A stretch of 64,000 nucleotides of DNA from Mycolicibacterium aurum (lineage in GTDB: Bacteria > Actinomycetota > Actinomycetes > Mycobacteriales > Mycobacteriaceae). The notes under the pieces are model-generated. The model was given only the letters and a program-made list of their open reading frames with translations. It was not told the DNA's origin and ran no database searches. Shown piece after piece: positions 16,974 through 32,097 of the stretch (position 1 is its first letter; every line of letters starts with the position of its first letter). A program made the translations under genes and the position numbers. The DNA lies in the NCBI GenBank assembly GCA_900078775.1, contig LT549889.1:2418001-2482000 (forward strand). The letters run 5' to 3'.

Positions 16974-17450
16974 TTATTTCAAGTTTTCGAACATTGCGGC
17001 GAGCTCCGCCCCGGTCATCGGCTCACGCGCGATGACAAAGATGGTGTCATCACCGGCGATGGTGCCGACAACCTGGGGTAACACCGCCCGGTCGATACCG
17101 CTGGCCAGGTAGTGCGCCGCGCCCGGCGGGGTGCGCAGCACCGCCATGTTCGCGCTGGAGTCGGTGGACACCAGCAGTTCACCGAGCAGCCTGGTCAGCC
17201 GCTCGGTACCCCCGGACACCCCGCGCACCGGGCTGCCGTCCTCGGGGACGACGTAGACGCCGACGCCGCCGTCGGCGCCGCGCAACTTCACCGCACCGAG
17301 CTCCTCCAGGTCCCGCGACAGGGTGGCCTGGGTGACCTCGATGCCCTCGGCGGCCAGCAGAGCGGCGAGCTCGGTCTGGCTGCTGACGGCATGGGCGGAC
17401 AGCAGGGCGATGATGCGGGCCTGCCGTCCGACCCTGGTCGGTGAGCTCAT
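16974..17450 (-). CDS. argR: arginine repressor
   Basis: A hexameric, arginine-responsive transcription regulator. The N-terminal winged helix is seen at residues 1-70 ([20 protein letters not shown], then [17 protein letters not shown]), and the C-terminal arginine-binding domain includes [10 protein letters not shown]. The product has 158 aa. The ATG at 17450 lies 4 bp after the argF stop; a GTG four codons upstream would overlap argF and is less likely. A likely target is the double palindrome upstream of argC (22654-22677), giving autoregulation because argR sits in the same cluster. Confidence 0.95.
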   Translation of the reverse strand: MSSPTRVGRQARIIALLSAHAVSSQTELAALLAAEGIEVTQATLSRDLEELGAVKLRGADGGVGVYVVPEDGSPVRGVSGGTERLTRLLGELLVSTDSSANMAVLRTPPGAAHYLASGIDRAVLPQVVGTIAGDDTIFVIAREPMTGAELAAMFENLK

Positions 17451-17454
17451 GGCG

Positions 17455-19543
<2,089 letters not shown>

Positions 19544-19544
<1 letters not shown>

Positions 19545-20409
19545 CAGGTGGGTACCACTTTCGTTCCGGTCCCGTCATTGGTGAAAAGCTCGACCAGCAC
19601 ACAGTGTTCGACGCGACCGTCGATGACGTGTGCGCTGGGCACCCCGCCGTTCACCGCCCGCAGGCAGGCCTCGATCTTGGGCACCATGCCCGATTCCAGC
19701 TTGGGCAGCAGTTGGGTCAGGGCACCGCTGTCGATCTCGCTGACCAGCGAGGTGCGGTCCGGCCAGTCGGTGTAGAGGCCCTCGACATCGGTGAGCATCA
19801 GCAGTTTGTCGGCGCCGAGCGCCTCGGCCAACGCGGCCGCCGCGGTGTCGGCGTTGATGTTGTGCACCACCCCGTCGGCGTCCGGGGCGATGGTGGAGAC
19901 CACCGGGATCCGGCCTGCGGCAATGAGATCCAGCAGGGAGCCGGCGTTGACGTGCTCGACGTCGCCGACCAGCCCGATGTCGGTGGCCACCCCGTCGACG
20001 GTCACGCTGCGCCGCACCGCGGTGAACAGCTGCGCGTCCTCACCGGTCACGCCGACCGCGTACGGCCCGTGCGCGTTGATCAGTCCGACCAGCTCGCGAC
20101 CGACCTGACCGAACAGCACCATCCGGGCCACGTCGAGGACCTCGGGAGTGGTGACCCGGAAGCCGCCCTTGAAATCGCCTTCGATTCCCAGCTTCTTGAG
20201 CATCGCGCTGATCTGCGGGCCACCGCCGTGCACCACGACGGGACGGATACCGCAGTTGCGCAGGAACACCATGTCCGCGGCGAAGGCCGCCTTGAGGGTG
20301 TCGTCGGTCATGGCGTTGCCGCCGTACTTGACCACCACGATCTTGCCGTGCAGCTGCTTGAGCCACGGCAGGGCCTCGGCCAGGATCGCCGCCTTCTGGG
20401 GCGTGGTGG

Positions 20410-20413
<4 letters not shown>
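19544..20413 (-). CDS. argB: acetylglutamate kinase
   Basis: Phosphorylates N-acetylglutamate, the usual feedback-controlled step of the pathway. The 289-aa protein begins [20 protein letters not shown]. The glycine-rich nucleotide site VVKYGGNAM and the [11 protein letters not shown] substrate loop are intact. The frame stays open upstream, but homology starts at the ATG at 20413, which overlaps the argJ stop by 4 bp (ATGA). Confidence 0.97.
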
Positions 20414-22643
<2,230 letters not shown>

Positions 22644-22653
22644 TCAACGATTC

Positions 22654-22677
22654 TGCATTTTTATGCATGCATATGCA
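22654..22677 (-). promoter_or_regulatory. ArgR operator (two adjacent palindromes)
   Basis: Two abutting palindromes lie just upstream of argC: TGCATTTTTATGCA at 22654-22667 and the perfect 10-mer TGCATATGCA at 22668-22677. They are clearly more AT-rich than the flanks. ARG boxes are AT-rich palindromes and usually occur in tandem to bind one ArgR hexamer. The argR gene lies in the same cluster. The match is by layout, not by a measured consensus score. Confidence 0.75.
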
Positions 22678-22759
22678 AACTCATTAATGACCCCCGTCGC
22701 CGAACCTGCCGAAAATGGCGCCATCCGCACCTTCCCGCCTCAGGGTCAGGGTGGCTGAG

Positions 22760-25245
22760 TCAGGCGCGTTGGACGGCGCCGACGCGCTGCTCGGCGGCCG
22801 CGACGGCGGCCACCCGGGCCGCGCTGGCCTCATCCTCGGTCAGGGTCCGGTCGGCGGCCCGGAACCGCAGCGCCAGGGTGAGCGACTTGCGCCCCTCCCC
22901 GATCTGCGGGCCGGTGTAGACGTCGAACAGCCGGACGTCCTCCAGCAGCTCCCCGGCGCCCTCGCGGACCGCGTCGATGACGGCCTGCGCCTCCACGTCC
23001 TCGGCCACGATCAGGCTGACGTCCTGGAACACCGCCGGGAACGGTGACACCCGCGGGGCCGGCAGCGTCTGCACGATCGGGATGTCGTCGAGGTTCAGCT
23101 CCACCGCGCAGGTGCCGGCCGGCAGACCGGCCCGCTCCACCACCGCGGGATGCAGCTGCCCGGCGTAGCCGACGGTCAGCTCGCCGACCAGCACCTCGGC
23201 GCACCGGCCCGGATGCCACGGCAGCTCCGCCGCCGCGCGCAGGGTGAACTCGATGCCGGCGGCCCGTCCGATCACGCGCACCGCCTCGAAGGCGTCCGCG
23301 GCCTCGGCCTTGCGGCCCGGGCCCCACGGCCCGGCGGGCTCACGCAGGCCGGCGAGGACCACCGCCACATGCTCGGGCTGGTGCGGCAGCGATGCGTCCA
23401 GCCCGGCGATCTCCTCGGCGGTGGGCCGACGGTCGGTCGGGATGCGTTCCACCGCACGGGTGTCCGCGGTCCGGATCGCCACATGCGAGATGGCGTACAG
23501 CGAGGTGTCCACCGCACCGCGGGACACGTTGCGCACCAACGCCTCCAGCAGGCCCGGCAGCAGTGTGCTGGCCAGCTGCGGCCGGTCGGCCTCCAGCGGG
23601 TTGAGCACCGTCACCGTGGCGCGGCGCGGGTCATCGGCCGCCAGCCCCCAGGTGTCGAACACCCCGGTGGGCAGGAACGGGGTCGGCAGCACCTCGACAT
23701 AACCGTTGAGCGCCAACGACTTCCCCAGCGCCCGGCGCCGCTTCTGGGCCGCGGTCAGCCCGCGCCCGGCCGGTGCCGGCGGCAGCACCGAGGGGACGGC
23801 GTCCAGCCCCTCCAGCCGCAGCACCTCCTCGACCAGGTCGGCGGGTTCACGCAGATCGGTGCGCCAACTCGGCGGAACCACGGTGATCACCCCGTCGGCC
23901 TCGGTGACCTGTCCACCGATCTGTGCCAGCCGCCGCGCGGCCACCCCGGCCGGGTAGCTGACGCCGGCGACCCGGTCCGGCAGATCGGCGGGCATGCTCA
24001 CCGCGGCCGGCGACCAGTCGGTGCGCGGCGGGTCGCCGCGCCAGTCGGTCAGGGTGGGTTCCACGGTGCCGCCGGCGATCTCGGCGAGCAGGGTGGCGCA
24101 ACGGTCCAGGGCGGCCACCGAGATGGCCGGGTCCACGGTGCGTTCGTAGCGTCGGCCGGCCTCGCTGGCCAGCCGCAGCCGGCGCTGGGTCCGCGACACC
24201 GCGGCCGGATCCCACACCGCGGCCTCCAGCAGCACGTCGGTGGTGGACTCGCGCACCTCGGTGGTGCCGGCTCCCATCACCCCGCCGATGGCGGCGGTCG
24301 CGACGTCGTCGACGATCAGCACGTCGCCGTCGTTGAGAGTGCGGGTGACGTCGTCGAGGGTCACCACCTGCTCACCCTGCTCGGCGAAGCGCACCGCGAA
24401 TCCGCCGGTGATCAGCGACCGGTCGTGCGCGTGCATGGGGTGGCCGATTTCGAGCATGACGTAGTTGGTGACGTCGACGGCCGGCGAGATCGCCCGGATT
24501 CCGGACAGCAGCAGGCGTCGCTGCAGCCACCACGGCGAGACCGCGGCCGGGTCGATCCCGGTGACCGGCCGCAGCCCGAACCGCTGCACCCCGGTGCCGG
24601 GCTGCACGGTCAGCGGCCAGGCCTCGCCCTCGGCGGGTAGGGCCGGGACGTCCGCCGGATCGACGAAGTTCAGGTCCAGGGCGCAGGCGATGTCGCGGGC
24701 CAGGCCACGCATGGACAGGCAGTAGCCGCGGTCCGGGGTGATGGCCAGATGGAAGACCACATCGTCGAGGCCGAGCACCTCGATGCCCGACGCGCCGGGA
24801 TCCGCGGTGCCCGGGGGCAGCACGATGATGCCGGCCTGGTCCACACCGAGGTTGAGTTCGGCGGCCGAGCAGATCATGCCGTCGGAGACGCGGCCGTAGG
24901 TCTTACGCTGCGCGATGCTGAAGTCGCCGGGCAGCGTGGTGCCGGGCAGCGCCGCGACCACCAGGTCACCCACCGCGAAATTGCGGGCGCCGCAGACGAT
25001 ATCGCGCGGCTCGGGCTCCCCCACATCCACCTTGCAGGCCCGGATCGGCTTCTTGAACTCGGTGAGTTCCTCGATCTCGGCGACCCGGCCGACGGTCAGC
25101 GGGCCGGTGACCGGACCGACCGGGATGATCTCCTCGACCTCGTGGCCGATCCGGATGAGCGTCTGCTCCAGGTCTTCGACGGACATATCCCAGTCCGGGT
25201 TACCCAGGCGGATGGTGTCGCGCAGCCAGCTGTACGGAACGCGCA

Positions 25246-25246
<1 letters not shown>
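22760..25246 (-). CDS. pheT: phenylalanyl-tRNA synthetase beta subunit
   Basis: The beta chain of the heterotetrameric PheRS. At 828 aa it has the usual full length. It starts [19 protein letters not shown] and carries an N-terminal tRNA-binding (EMAP-like) domain ([20 protein letters not shown]), B3/B4 editing domains, B5, a catalytic-like core, and a C-terminal ferredoxin-like anticodon domain ([14 protein letters not shown]). The ATG at 25246 overlaps the pheS stop by one base. After its stop, 116 bp containing the ArgR site separate it from argC, so it probably belongs to a different transcript from the arg genes. Confidence 0.97.
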
Positions 25247-26313
<1,067 letters not shown>

Positions 26314-27213
26314 TCACGCACCCTCGGCATTCTCGGCGACGGCGTCCCGGCCCGACGGTTCCCGGCGGGCCCGCACCCGGTACATCTGCAGGTCGTCGGG
26401 CACCCCGCTGGGTTTGGCCGCGAACAGCTGTTTGCGGGTCCGCTTCACCGTCACCCCGAGGTCGTCGAGCGCGTCGTCGCCCAGCCGGTCCAGGGTGGCG
26501 TGCGAGATCACCAGCCCACCCTTGGTGGCGCGTTCCATCACCCGCGCGGCGATGTTGACGTCGACCCCCAGCCAGTCCGAGCCGATCCGCTGCGGGTGCC
26601 CGGTGTGGATGCCGGCCCGCATCCGCGGGGTGTAGCCGTCCACCTCGACGGTGTGCACGGCGTCCAGCGCGGTCAGCACCGCGCGCGTCGCGGTGTCGGG
26701 CCGGGAGAACACCGCCATCGCCCCGTCGCCCATCCGCTTCACGATGCGGCCGCCGTCGGCGAGCAGCGGCGGTTCCATGACCTGCGCGACCCGGCGCAGC
26801 AGCCGCAGGGTGGCATCGTCCCCGGCGCGCAGGGACCACGCCGAGAACCCGACCAGGTCGGTGAAGACGAGGGTGACCTCCGGATTGGCGGGCCGGCCGG
26901 ACACCCGTTCGGTGATGGCCTGCCACACCTGCAGCGCGCCGAGGCTGACCTCCCTGGACACCGCCTCCCGTTCCAGCAGTCGGTCGGCGGCCCGGGCCGC
27001 GGCGCGCGGGCCGCCCGCACCGGCGACCGACAGCGGGTCCCCGAAGTCCGGGTCGCCGGGCAGGGCGCGACGGGCCCGCCGGATCACGGCGATGGCATCG
27101 GCGTTGTGATTGGTGGCCAGCAGCCATCCCAGCGGTCCTGGTTGACGGGCCGGCGCACCGGAGTCGAACTCCCCCGTGCGAGCGGATCGTTCATCGAACG
27201 ATTCGACTTCCAC
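26314..27213 (-). CDS. class III adenylyl cyclase (Rv1647-like)
   Basis: Makes cAMP from ATP. In this 299-aa soluble protein the cyclase domain spans about residues 110-285. All six key residues are visible: metal-binding Asp119 (FTDLVGFS) and Asp163 (RMGDG), adenine-selecting Lys159 and Asp218 (GVDVN), and transition-state Asn220 and Arg224. The N-terminal 100 residues are an uncharacterised regulatory region that includes basic RRARRALPG. It matches the M. tuberculosis Rv1647 position upstream of pheS. The start is a GTG at 27211-27213. Confidence 0.9.
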   Translation of the reverse strand: MEVESFDERSARTGEFDSGAPARQPGPLGWLLATNHNADAIAVIRRARRALPGDPDFGDPLSVAGAGGPRAAARAADRLLEREAVSREVSLGALQVWQAITERVSGRPANPEVTLVFTDLVGFSAWSLRAGDDATLRLLRRVAQVMEPPLLADGGRIVKRMGDGAMAVFSRPDTATRAVLTALDAVHTVEVDGYTPRMRAGIHTGHPQRIGSDWLGVDVNIAARVMERATKGGLVISHATLDRLGDDALDDLGVTVKRTRKQLFAAKPSGVPDDLQMYRVRARREPSGRDAVAENAEGA

Positions 27214-27284
27214 AGCGCCACCCTAAGCGGCGTCCCGACACCCGGCAACGATGCCGAGTCCCGGCCCTGCTCACCGGCGCGGCC

Positions 27285-28004
27285 TCAGTCCGGCGCGGTG
27301 GGAGGCTCCTCGACCACGGCCGATGCCGCCTCATCGATGATCGCGCGCATCGCCTGCTCGGCTTTGTGCTCGTCGCCCATCCTGATGGCACGGGCGACCT
27401 CGTCGTGCAGCGCGATCGCCGCGGGATCGGGCCGCTCGGGCATCATCCCGTGATGGGTGCGGCCGGCCAGCACCTCGGCGACCACGCCGTTGAGGGCTCG
27501 GAACATCTCGTTGCCGCTGGCCTCCAGCAGCGTCTGATGGAACGTCTTGTCGGCCAGCAGATAGGCGTCCAGGTCACCGGAGCGCCCGTGCACCACCATG
27601 TCCGACACCGCCGCGGCCATGATCCGGCACTGCTCGGGGCCGGCACGCCGGGCAGCCAGAGCGGCCGCCGCCGGTTCGAAACCGAGCCGCAACTCGGAGA
27701 GCGAGACCAGTTGCGCGACACGGTCACCGACCTCCAGGCGCCAGCGGATCAGCACCGGGTCGAAGACGTTCCAGTTGTCCGCGGGCTGGACCGTGATGCC
27801 GACCCGGCGCCGGGACCGGACCATGCCCATGGATTCGAGCACCCGGATCGCTTCGCGGGCGACGCTGCGCGAGACGCCGTGGTCGGCACCGACCGCTTCG
27901 AGAGTGAGAACCTGCCCGGGCGGGTACTGACCGGACACGATGGCCGTCCCCACCGCAGTCAGGAGACTGCCGTGCAGAGCACTGACATCGGATCGGACGA
28001 CCAT
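27285..28004 (-). CDS. FadR-type GntR-family transcriptional regulator
   Basis: A 239-aa regulator. It has an N-terminal winged helix (LTLEAVGADHGVSRSVAREAIRVLESMGMV, two helices plus wing RRRVGITV) and a C-terminal all-helical FCD ligand domain with metal-site-like residues (DKTFHQTLLEASGN and LHDEVARAI). It diverges from the GntP permease gene, with an inverted repeat between them, so it probably controls that transporter in response to gluconate or a related sugar acid. The ATG at 28004 (MVVRSDVSALHGSLL) is preferred to an upstream start at 28070, which would lie across the operator. Confidence 0.88.
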   Translation of the reverse strand: MVVRSDVSALHGSLLTAVGTAIVSGQYPPGQVLTLEAVGADHGVSRSVAREAIRVLESMGMVRSRRRVGITVQPADNWNVFDPVLIRWRLEVGDRVAQLVSLSELRLGFEPAAAALAARRAGPEQCRIMAAAVSDMVVHGRSGDLDAYLLADKTFHQTLLEASGNEMFRALNGVVAEVLAGRTHHGMMPERPDPAAIALHDEVARAIRMGDEHKAEQAMRAIIDEAASAVVEEPPTAPD

Positions 28005-28047
28005 CGATTGATGATCCCAGAGTGCGGTTCTCGACGGAAGAAATCTC

Positions 28048-28074
28048 ACTTTTGCGCCAACCTCTTGCAAAAGT
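28048..28074. promoter_or_regulatory. inverted repeat, likely operator of the GntR/GntP pair
   Basis: ACTTTTGC at 28048-28055 is perfectly mirrored by GCAAAAGT at 28067-28074, with an 11-nt spacer. It lies in the divergent intergenic region, 44 bp from the regulator start and about 180 bp before the permease start. The AT-rich stretch TATGATTATTAATG follows directly and could hold a -10 element. Assignment to this regulator is inferred from position. Confidence 0.6.
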
Positions 28075-28250
28075 ATGATTATTAATGGAAACTATGTGAC
28101 GCCGCGCACACCAGACGGGCGGGGGCATGGCACCAGATGTGGTCACGGGGGATTTGCGCCGCCGGAAGCTGCGTCAGCACAACCGATTCCCGGACGACCG
28201 AGGAGGACCGATGATTGCGGGCACTGACACCACGTGGGTGGGGGGATCTC

Positions 28251-29663
28251 ATGGAGGCAATTGATCCCGCATTCGGAACCTCCACCCTGCTGCTGATCGC
28301 CGCGGGCGCGGTCGCGCTGCTGCTGTTCCTGATCATCCGGGTGAAGATGCATGCCTTCGTGGCGCTGGTACTGGTCAGCCTGCTGACCGCACTGGCCGCC
28401 GGCATCCCGGTGGCCGATGTGCCCGGTGCACTGTCCTTCGGTTTCTCCAACACCCTCGGCTCGGTCGCCCTGCTGGTCGGGTTCGGCGTCATGATCGGCC
28501 GCCTGCTGGAGGTCACCGGCGGCGCCCAGGTCCTGGCCGACACTCTGATCGGCCGCTTCGGTGAGAAACGCGCGCCGTTCGCCCTCGGTGTGGCCGCGCT
28601 GCTGTTCGGTTTCCCGATCTTCTTCGACGCCGGACTGGTCGTGTTCCTGCCGATCATCATGACGGTGGCCCGGCGCTTCGGTGGCTCGATCCTGCTGTAC
28701 GCGTTCCCGGCCGCCGGCGCGTTCGCGGCGATGCACGCCCTGGTGCCGCCACACCCCGGTCCGGTGGCGGCCGCCGAACTGCTCGGCGCCAACATCGGCC
28801 TCACCCTGATCGTCGGCACCCCGGTCGCCGTCGCGTCCTGGTACGTCGGCGCCTATCTGGTGTCCCAGGTGATCGGCAAGCGGATCCACGTCGACATTCC
28901 GACCTCGTTGTTCGGTGAGCTCAACGGTGGCCGCGATATCGACTCCGCACCCGGGGAAGGCGGGGTCGCCACCCGCACCGCCCCCGCCTTCGGCACGGTC
29001 CTCGGTGTGCTGCTCCTGCCGTTCGTGCTGATCTCGTTCAACACCGTGCTGGACACCCTGATGACCGCCGGCCTCATCGCCGAGGACGCCACCTGGGCGA
29101 ACTACCTCAAGCTGCTCGGCAACACGCCGATCGCGCTGCTGATCACGGTGATCGTGGCGACGTTGACGCTGGGCCTGCGGGACCGCTCGATGGCCGACGT
29201 GACCGACATCCTCGACAAGGCCCTCGGCCCGATCTGCGCGGTCATCCTCATCACCGGCGCGGGCGGAATGTTCGGCGGCGTACTGCGACTCAGCGGTATC
29301 GGCGACGCGCTCAGCGGCTCCCTGTCGAACCTCGGCATCTCGCTGATCCTGCAGGCCTTCGTCATCGCCACGCTGCTGCGCGTGGCGCAGGGCTCGGCCA
29401 CCGTCGCGCTGACCACGACCGCCGGCCTGCTGAGTGCGTCGGTCGCGGCCGCGGACCTGAGCAGCCTGCAGCTGACCGCCCTGGTGGTCGCGATCGCGGC
29501 CGGCGCGACCGTGCTGTCGCACGTCAACGACTCGGGCTTCTGGTTGGTCAGCCGGTTCTTCGGCCTGGATGTGAAGACGACGCTCAAGACCTGGACGGTC
29601 ATGGAGACCACCCTCGGACTCAGCGCCTTCGCGCTCAGTCTCGGTTTGTGGGCGATCGCCTGA
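28251..29663 (+). CDS. GntP-family gluconate permease
   Basis: An inner-membrane sugar-acid:H+ symporter of the GntP family. The 470-aa protein has about a dozen hydrophobic segments, beginning with TLLLIAAGAVALLLFLIIRV. The family blocks FGFPIFFDAGLVVFLPI and ALVPPHPGPVAAAELLGANIG are intact, as is the C-terminal SHVNDSGFW. I chose the ATG at 28251 (MEAIDPAFGTS) with GGGGGGAT upstream. No gluconokinase gene is nearby, so the phosphorylating enzyme must be elsewhere or the substrate differs. Confidence 0.92.
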   Translation: MEAIDPAFGTSTLLLIAAGAVALLLFLIIRVKMHAFVALVLVSLLTALAAGIPVADVPGALSFGFSNTLGSVALLVGFGVMIGRLLEVTGGAQVLADTLIGRFGEKRAPFALGVAALLFGFPIFFDAGLVVFLPIIMTVARRFGGSILLYAFPAAGAFAAMHALVPPHPGPVAAAELLGANIGLTLIVGTPVAVASWYVGAYLVSQVIGKRIHVDIPTSLFGELNGGRDIDSAPGEGGVATRTAPAFGTVLGVLLLPFVLISFNTVLDTLMTAGLIAEDATWANYLKLLGNTPIALLITVIVATLTLGLRDRSMADVTDILDKALGPICAVILITGAGGMFGGVLRLSGIGDALSGSLSNLGISLILQAFVIATLLRVAQGSATVALTTTAGLLSASVAAADLSSLQLTALVVAIAAGATVLSHVNDSGFWLVSRFFGLDVKTTLKTWTVMETTLGLSAFALSLGLWAIA

Positions 29664-29740
29664 CGTCGTCCGGAGCTCGGGTTGAAATAGGCTTGGTCAC
29701 CGCGGCGTAACAGCATGTCGGCACACCGCCGAGGACCATA

Positions 29741-29756
29741 GACAACGTTTGTTGTC
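29741..29756. promoter_or_regulatory. inverted repeat GACAAC-GTTT-GTTGTC, possible TetR-type operator
   Basis: A perfect 6-bp inverted repeat with a 4-nt centre, 49 bp upstream of the DUF2236 gene start. Its size and position are typical of an operator for a TetR-family regulator, a common controller of fatty-acid oxidation genes in mycobacteria. No regulator gene lies adjacent, so the binding protein is unknown. Confidence 0.5.
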
Positions 29757-29805
29757 AGGCATATCGTGGCCAGACATCTGTAGTTCAAGGGTCAACGAGG
29801 ACGCC

Positions 29806-30843
29806 ATGACTGCTGCAACACAGGGCCCCGCACCGACCGGCGATCAGGCCGCCATCCCGCTCGGCCCGGACTCCCTCACCTGGAAGTACTTCGGTGATCT
29901 GCGCACCGGGCTGCTGGGCATCTGGGTCGGCTCGATCCAGAACATGTATCCCGAACTCGGGGCCGGCGTCGAGGACCACTCGATCCTGCTGCGCGAACCG
30001 CTGCAGCGGGTGGCCCGCTCGGTGTACCCGATCATGGGGGTGGTCTACGACGGGGAACGCGCGGCGCAGACCGGCGAGCAGATCAAGGGTTTCCACAAGG
30101 ACATCAAGGGCACCGACGGGCAAGGCAGGCGCTACCACGCGCTCAACCCGGACACCTTCTACTGGGCGCACGCCACCTTTTTCATGCTGATCATCAAGAC
30201 CGCCGAGTACTTCTGCGGCGGGCTGACCGAGGCCGAGAAGCACCAACTGTTCGACGAGCACGTGCAGTGGTACCGGATGTACGGCATGAGCATGCGCCCG
30301 GTGCCGGCCAGTTGGGAGGACTTCCAGGTGTACTGGGACCGCAAGTGCCGGGAGGAGCTGGAGATCAACCAGGCCACCCTGGACATCTTCGCCATGCGCA
30401 TCCCCAAGCCGTGGTTCGTGCTGATGCCGACCCCGCTGTGGGATCAACTGTTCAAGCCGATGATCGACGCGCAGCGCTGGGTGGCCGCCGGGGTGTTCGA
30501 TGCCCCGCTCCGGGAGAAGGCCGGGATGCGCTGGACCCCGGGCGACGAGATCCTGCTGCGGCTGTTCGGCAAGGCGGTGTCGATGGCGTTCACCGCGGTG
30601 CCCGACGAGATCCGACTGCACCCGCGCGCGGTGGCCGCATACCGGCGCGCCGAGGGCAAGGTCCCGGCCGACGCGCCCCTGGTGGAGGCGCCTGGCTTCA
30701 CCGCTCCACCGCCGGATCGGCGGGGCCTGCCGATGCATTACCAACCCCCGCAGCGCTCGCTGCTGGACCGGGCCGGATCATTGGTGCACACCACCTTCTC
30801 GCTGGCCGGTCTGCGGCCAGCAACCCGACGAAAGGTTGCTTGA
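29806..30843 (+). CDS. DUF2236 / MpaB-family oxygenase-like protein (Rv1645c-like)
   Basis: A 345-aa protein of the DUF2236 (latex clearing protein / MpaB) family; some members are haem-dependent oxygenases. The family core is seen in GLLGIWVGSIQNMYPELGAG, RVARSVYPIMGVVYDG, LNPDTFYWAHATFFM and QWYRMYGMSMRPVP, which hold the conserved His and Arg residues. The C-terminal 60 residues are Pro- and Arg-rich. I chose the ATG at 29806 with GAGGACG upstream. The next gene, an acyl-CoA dehydrogenase, starts 4 bp after the stop, so the two probably act together. The substrate is unknown. Confidence 0.85.
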   Translation: MTAATQGPAPTGDQAAIPLGPDSLTWKYFGDLRTGLLGIWVGSIQNMYPELGAGVEDHSILLREPLQRVARSVYPIMGVVYDGERAAQTGEQIKGFHKDIKGTDGQGRRYHALNPDTFYWAHATFFMLIIKTAEYFCGGLTEAEKHQLFDEHVQWYRMYGMSMRPVPASWEDFQVYWDRKCREELEINQATLDIFAMRIPKPWFVLMPTPLWDQLFKPMIDAQRWVAAGVFDAPLREKAGMRWTPGDEILLRLFGKAVSMAFTAVPDEIRLHPRAVAAYRRAEGKVPADAPLVEAPGFTAPPPDRRGLPMHYQPPQRSLLDRAGSLVHTTFSLAGLRPATRRKVA

Positions 30844-30847
30844 CACG

Positions 30848-32089
30848 ATGCTGGAATGGTCCGACGTCGATATCGCCGTGCGCGATGCCGTCCGCGAGTT
30901 CATCGACAAGGAGATCCGGCCGAACATCGACGCGCTGGAAAGCGGCGAGATGGAGCCCTACCCCATCGTCCGCAAGCTGTTCGCGACCTTCGGTATCGAC
31001 CAGATGGCCAAGGAGTCGTTGGAACGCAGGCTGTCTCGGCTGCGTGAGGGCGGCGACGCCGCGGCCAAGCCGGCCAAGTCCTCGGGCTCCATGTTCGGCG
31101 GCGGCCCGGATCAAGCGGGCATGGGCTTCGTCTTGATCAGCGAGCTGTGCCGGGTGTCGATGGGCATCGTCACCGGATTGGGTGTCAGCCTGGGGCTGAC
31201 GGTGCCGACCATCCAGAGCCGCGGCACCCTGGCCCAGCAGGAGCGCTGGCTGCCCGGCCTGGTGACCTACGAGAAGATCGGCGCCTGGGCCATCACCGAG
31301 CCGGACTCCGGCTCGGATGCCTTCGGCGGAATGAAGTCCTATGTCACCCGCGACGGCGACGACTACATCCTCAACGGGCAGAAGACGTTCATCACCAACG
31401 GCCCGGACGCCGATGTGGTGGTGGTCTACGCCAAGCTCGACGAGCCGGGTGTCGACAAGCGCGACCGCAAGGTGCTGACCTTCGTGCTGGACAAGGGCAT
31501 GGAGGGCTTCGTGCAGTCGAAGCCGTTCCACAAGATGGGGATTCACTCCTCGCGCACCGGTGAACTGTTCTTCAACAATGTGCGCCTGGGCCGGGATCGG
31601 CTGCTGGGCGAGACCGAGGACAACAAGTCCGGGGACGGCCGCGACAGTGCCCGGTCCAGCTTCTCCACCGAGCGCATCGGGGTGGCGGCGATGGCGCTCG
31701 GCGTCATCGAGGAATGCCTGCGGCTGTCGGTGGATTACGCCAAGACCCGGGTGCTGTGGGGCAAGGAGATCGGCCAGTTCCAGCTGATCCAGCTGAAGCT
31801 GGCGAATATGGAAGTCGCCCGGATGAACGTGCGCAACATGCTGTTCCGGGTCATCGAGTCGGCCAAGGAGGGCAAGTCGATCTCACTGGCGGAGGCCTCG
31901 GCGATCAAGTGGTACTGCTCGCAGGCCGCCACCGACGTCGCGATGGAGGCCGTGCAGCTGTTCGGCGGTAACGGGTACATGAGCGAGTACCGAGTGGAGC
32001 AGCTGGCCCGCGACGCCAAGTCGCTGATGATCTACGCCGGCAGCAACGAGGTCCAGATCACCCACGTGGCGCGGGGGTTGCTGAGTTAG
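30848..32089 (+). CDS. acyl-CoA dehydrogenase
   Basis: A FAD-dependent beta-oxidation-type enzyme of 413 aa. It contains the AWAITEPDSGSDAFGG FAD-binding block, the FITNGPDADVVVVYA middle beta-domain, and the C-terminal QLFGGNGYMSEYRVEQLARD block. The expected catalytic-Glu region near the C-terminus reads IYAGSNEVQ, so the base is probably in that loop or relocated. An insert rich in Ala, Lys and Gly (about residues 65-85) is unusual for short forms. It starts with the ATG at 30848, 4 bp after the DUF2236 gene, and is followed by a long hairpin. Confidence 0.9.
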   Translation: MLEWSDVDIAVRDAVREFIDKEIRPNIDALESGEMEPYPIVRKLFATFGIDQMAKESLERRLSRLREGGDAAAKPAKSSGSMFGGGPDQAGMGFVLISELCRVSMGIVTGLGVSLGLTVPTIQSRGTLAQQERWLPGLVTYEKIGAWAITEPDSGSDAFGGMKSYVTRDGDDYILNGQKTFITNGPDADVVVVYAKLDEPGVDKRDRKVLTFVLDKGMEGFVQSKPFHKMGIHSSRTGELFFNNVRLGRDRLLGETEDNKSGDGRDSARSSFSTERIGVAAMALGVIEECLRLSVDYAKTRVLWGKEIGQFQLIQLKLANMEVARMNVRNMLFRVIESAKEGKSISLAEASAIKWYCSQAATDVAMEAVQLFGGNGYMSEYRVEQLARDAKSLMIYAGSNEVQITHVARGLLS

Positions 32090-32097
32090 TCGGTCGC

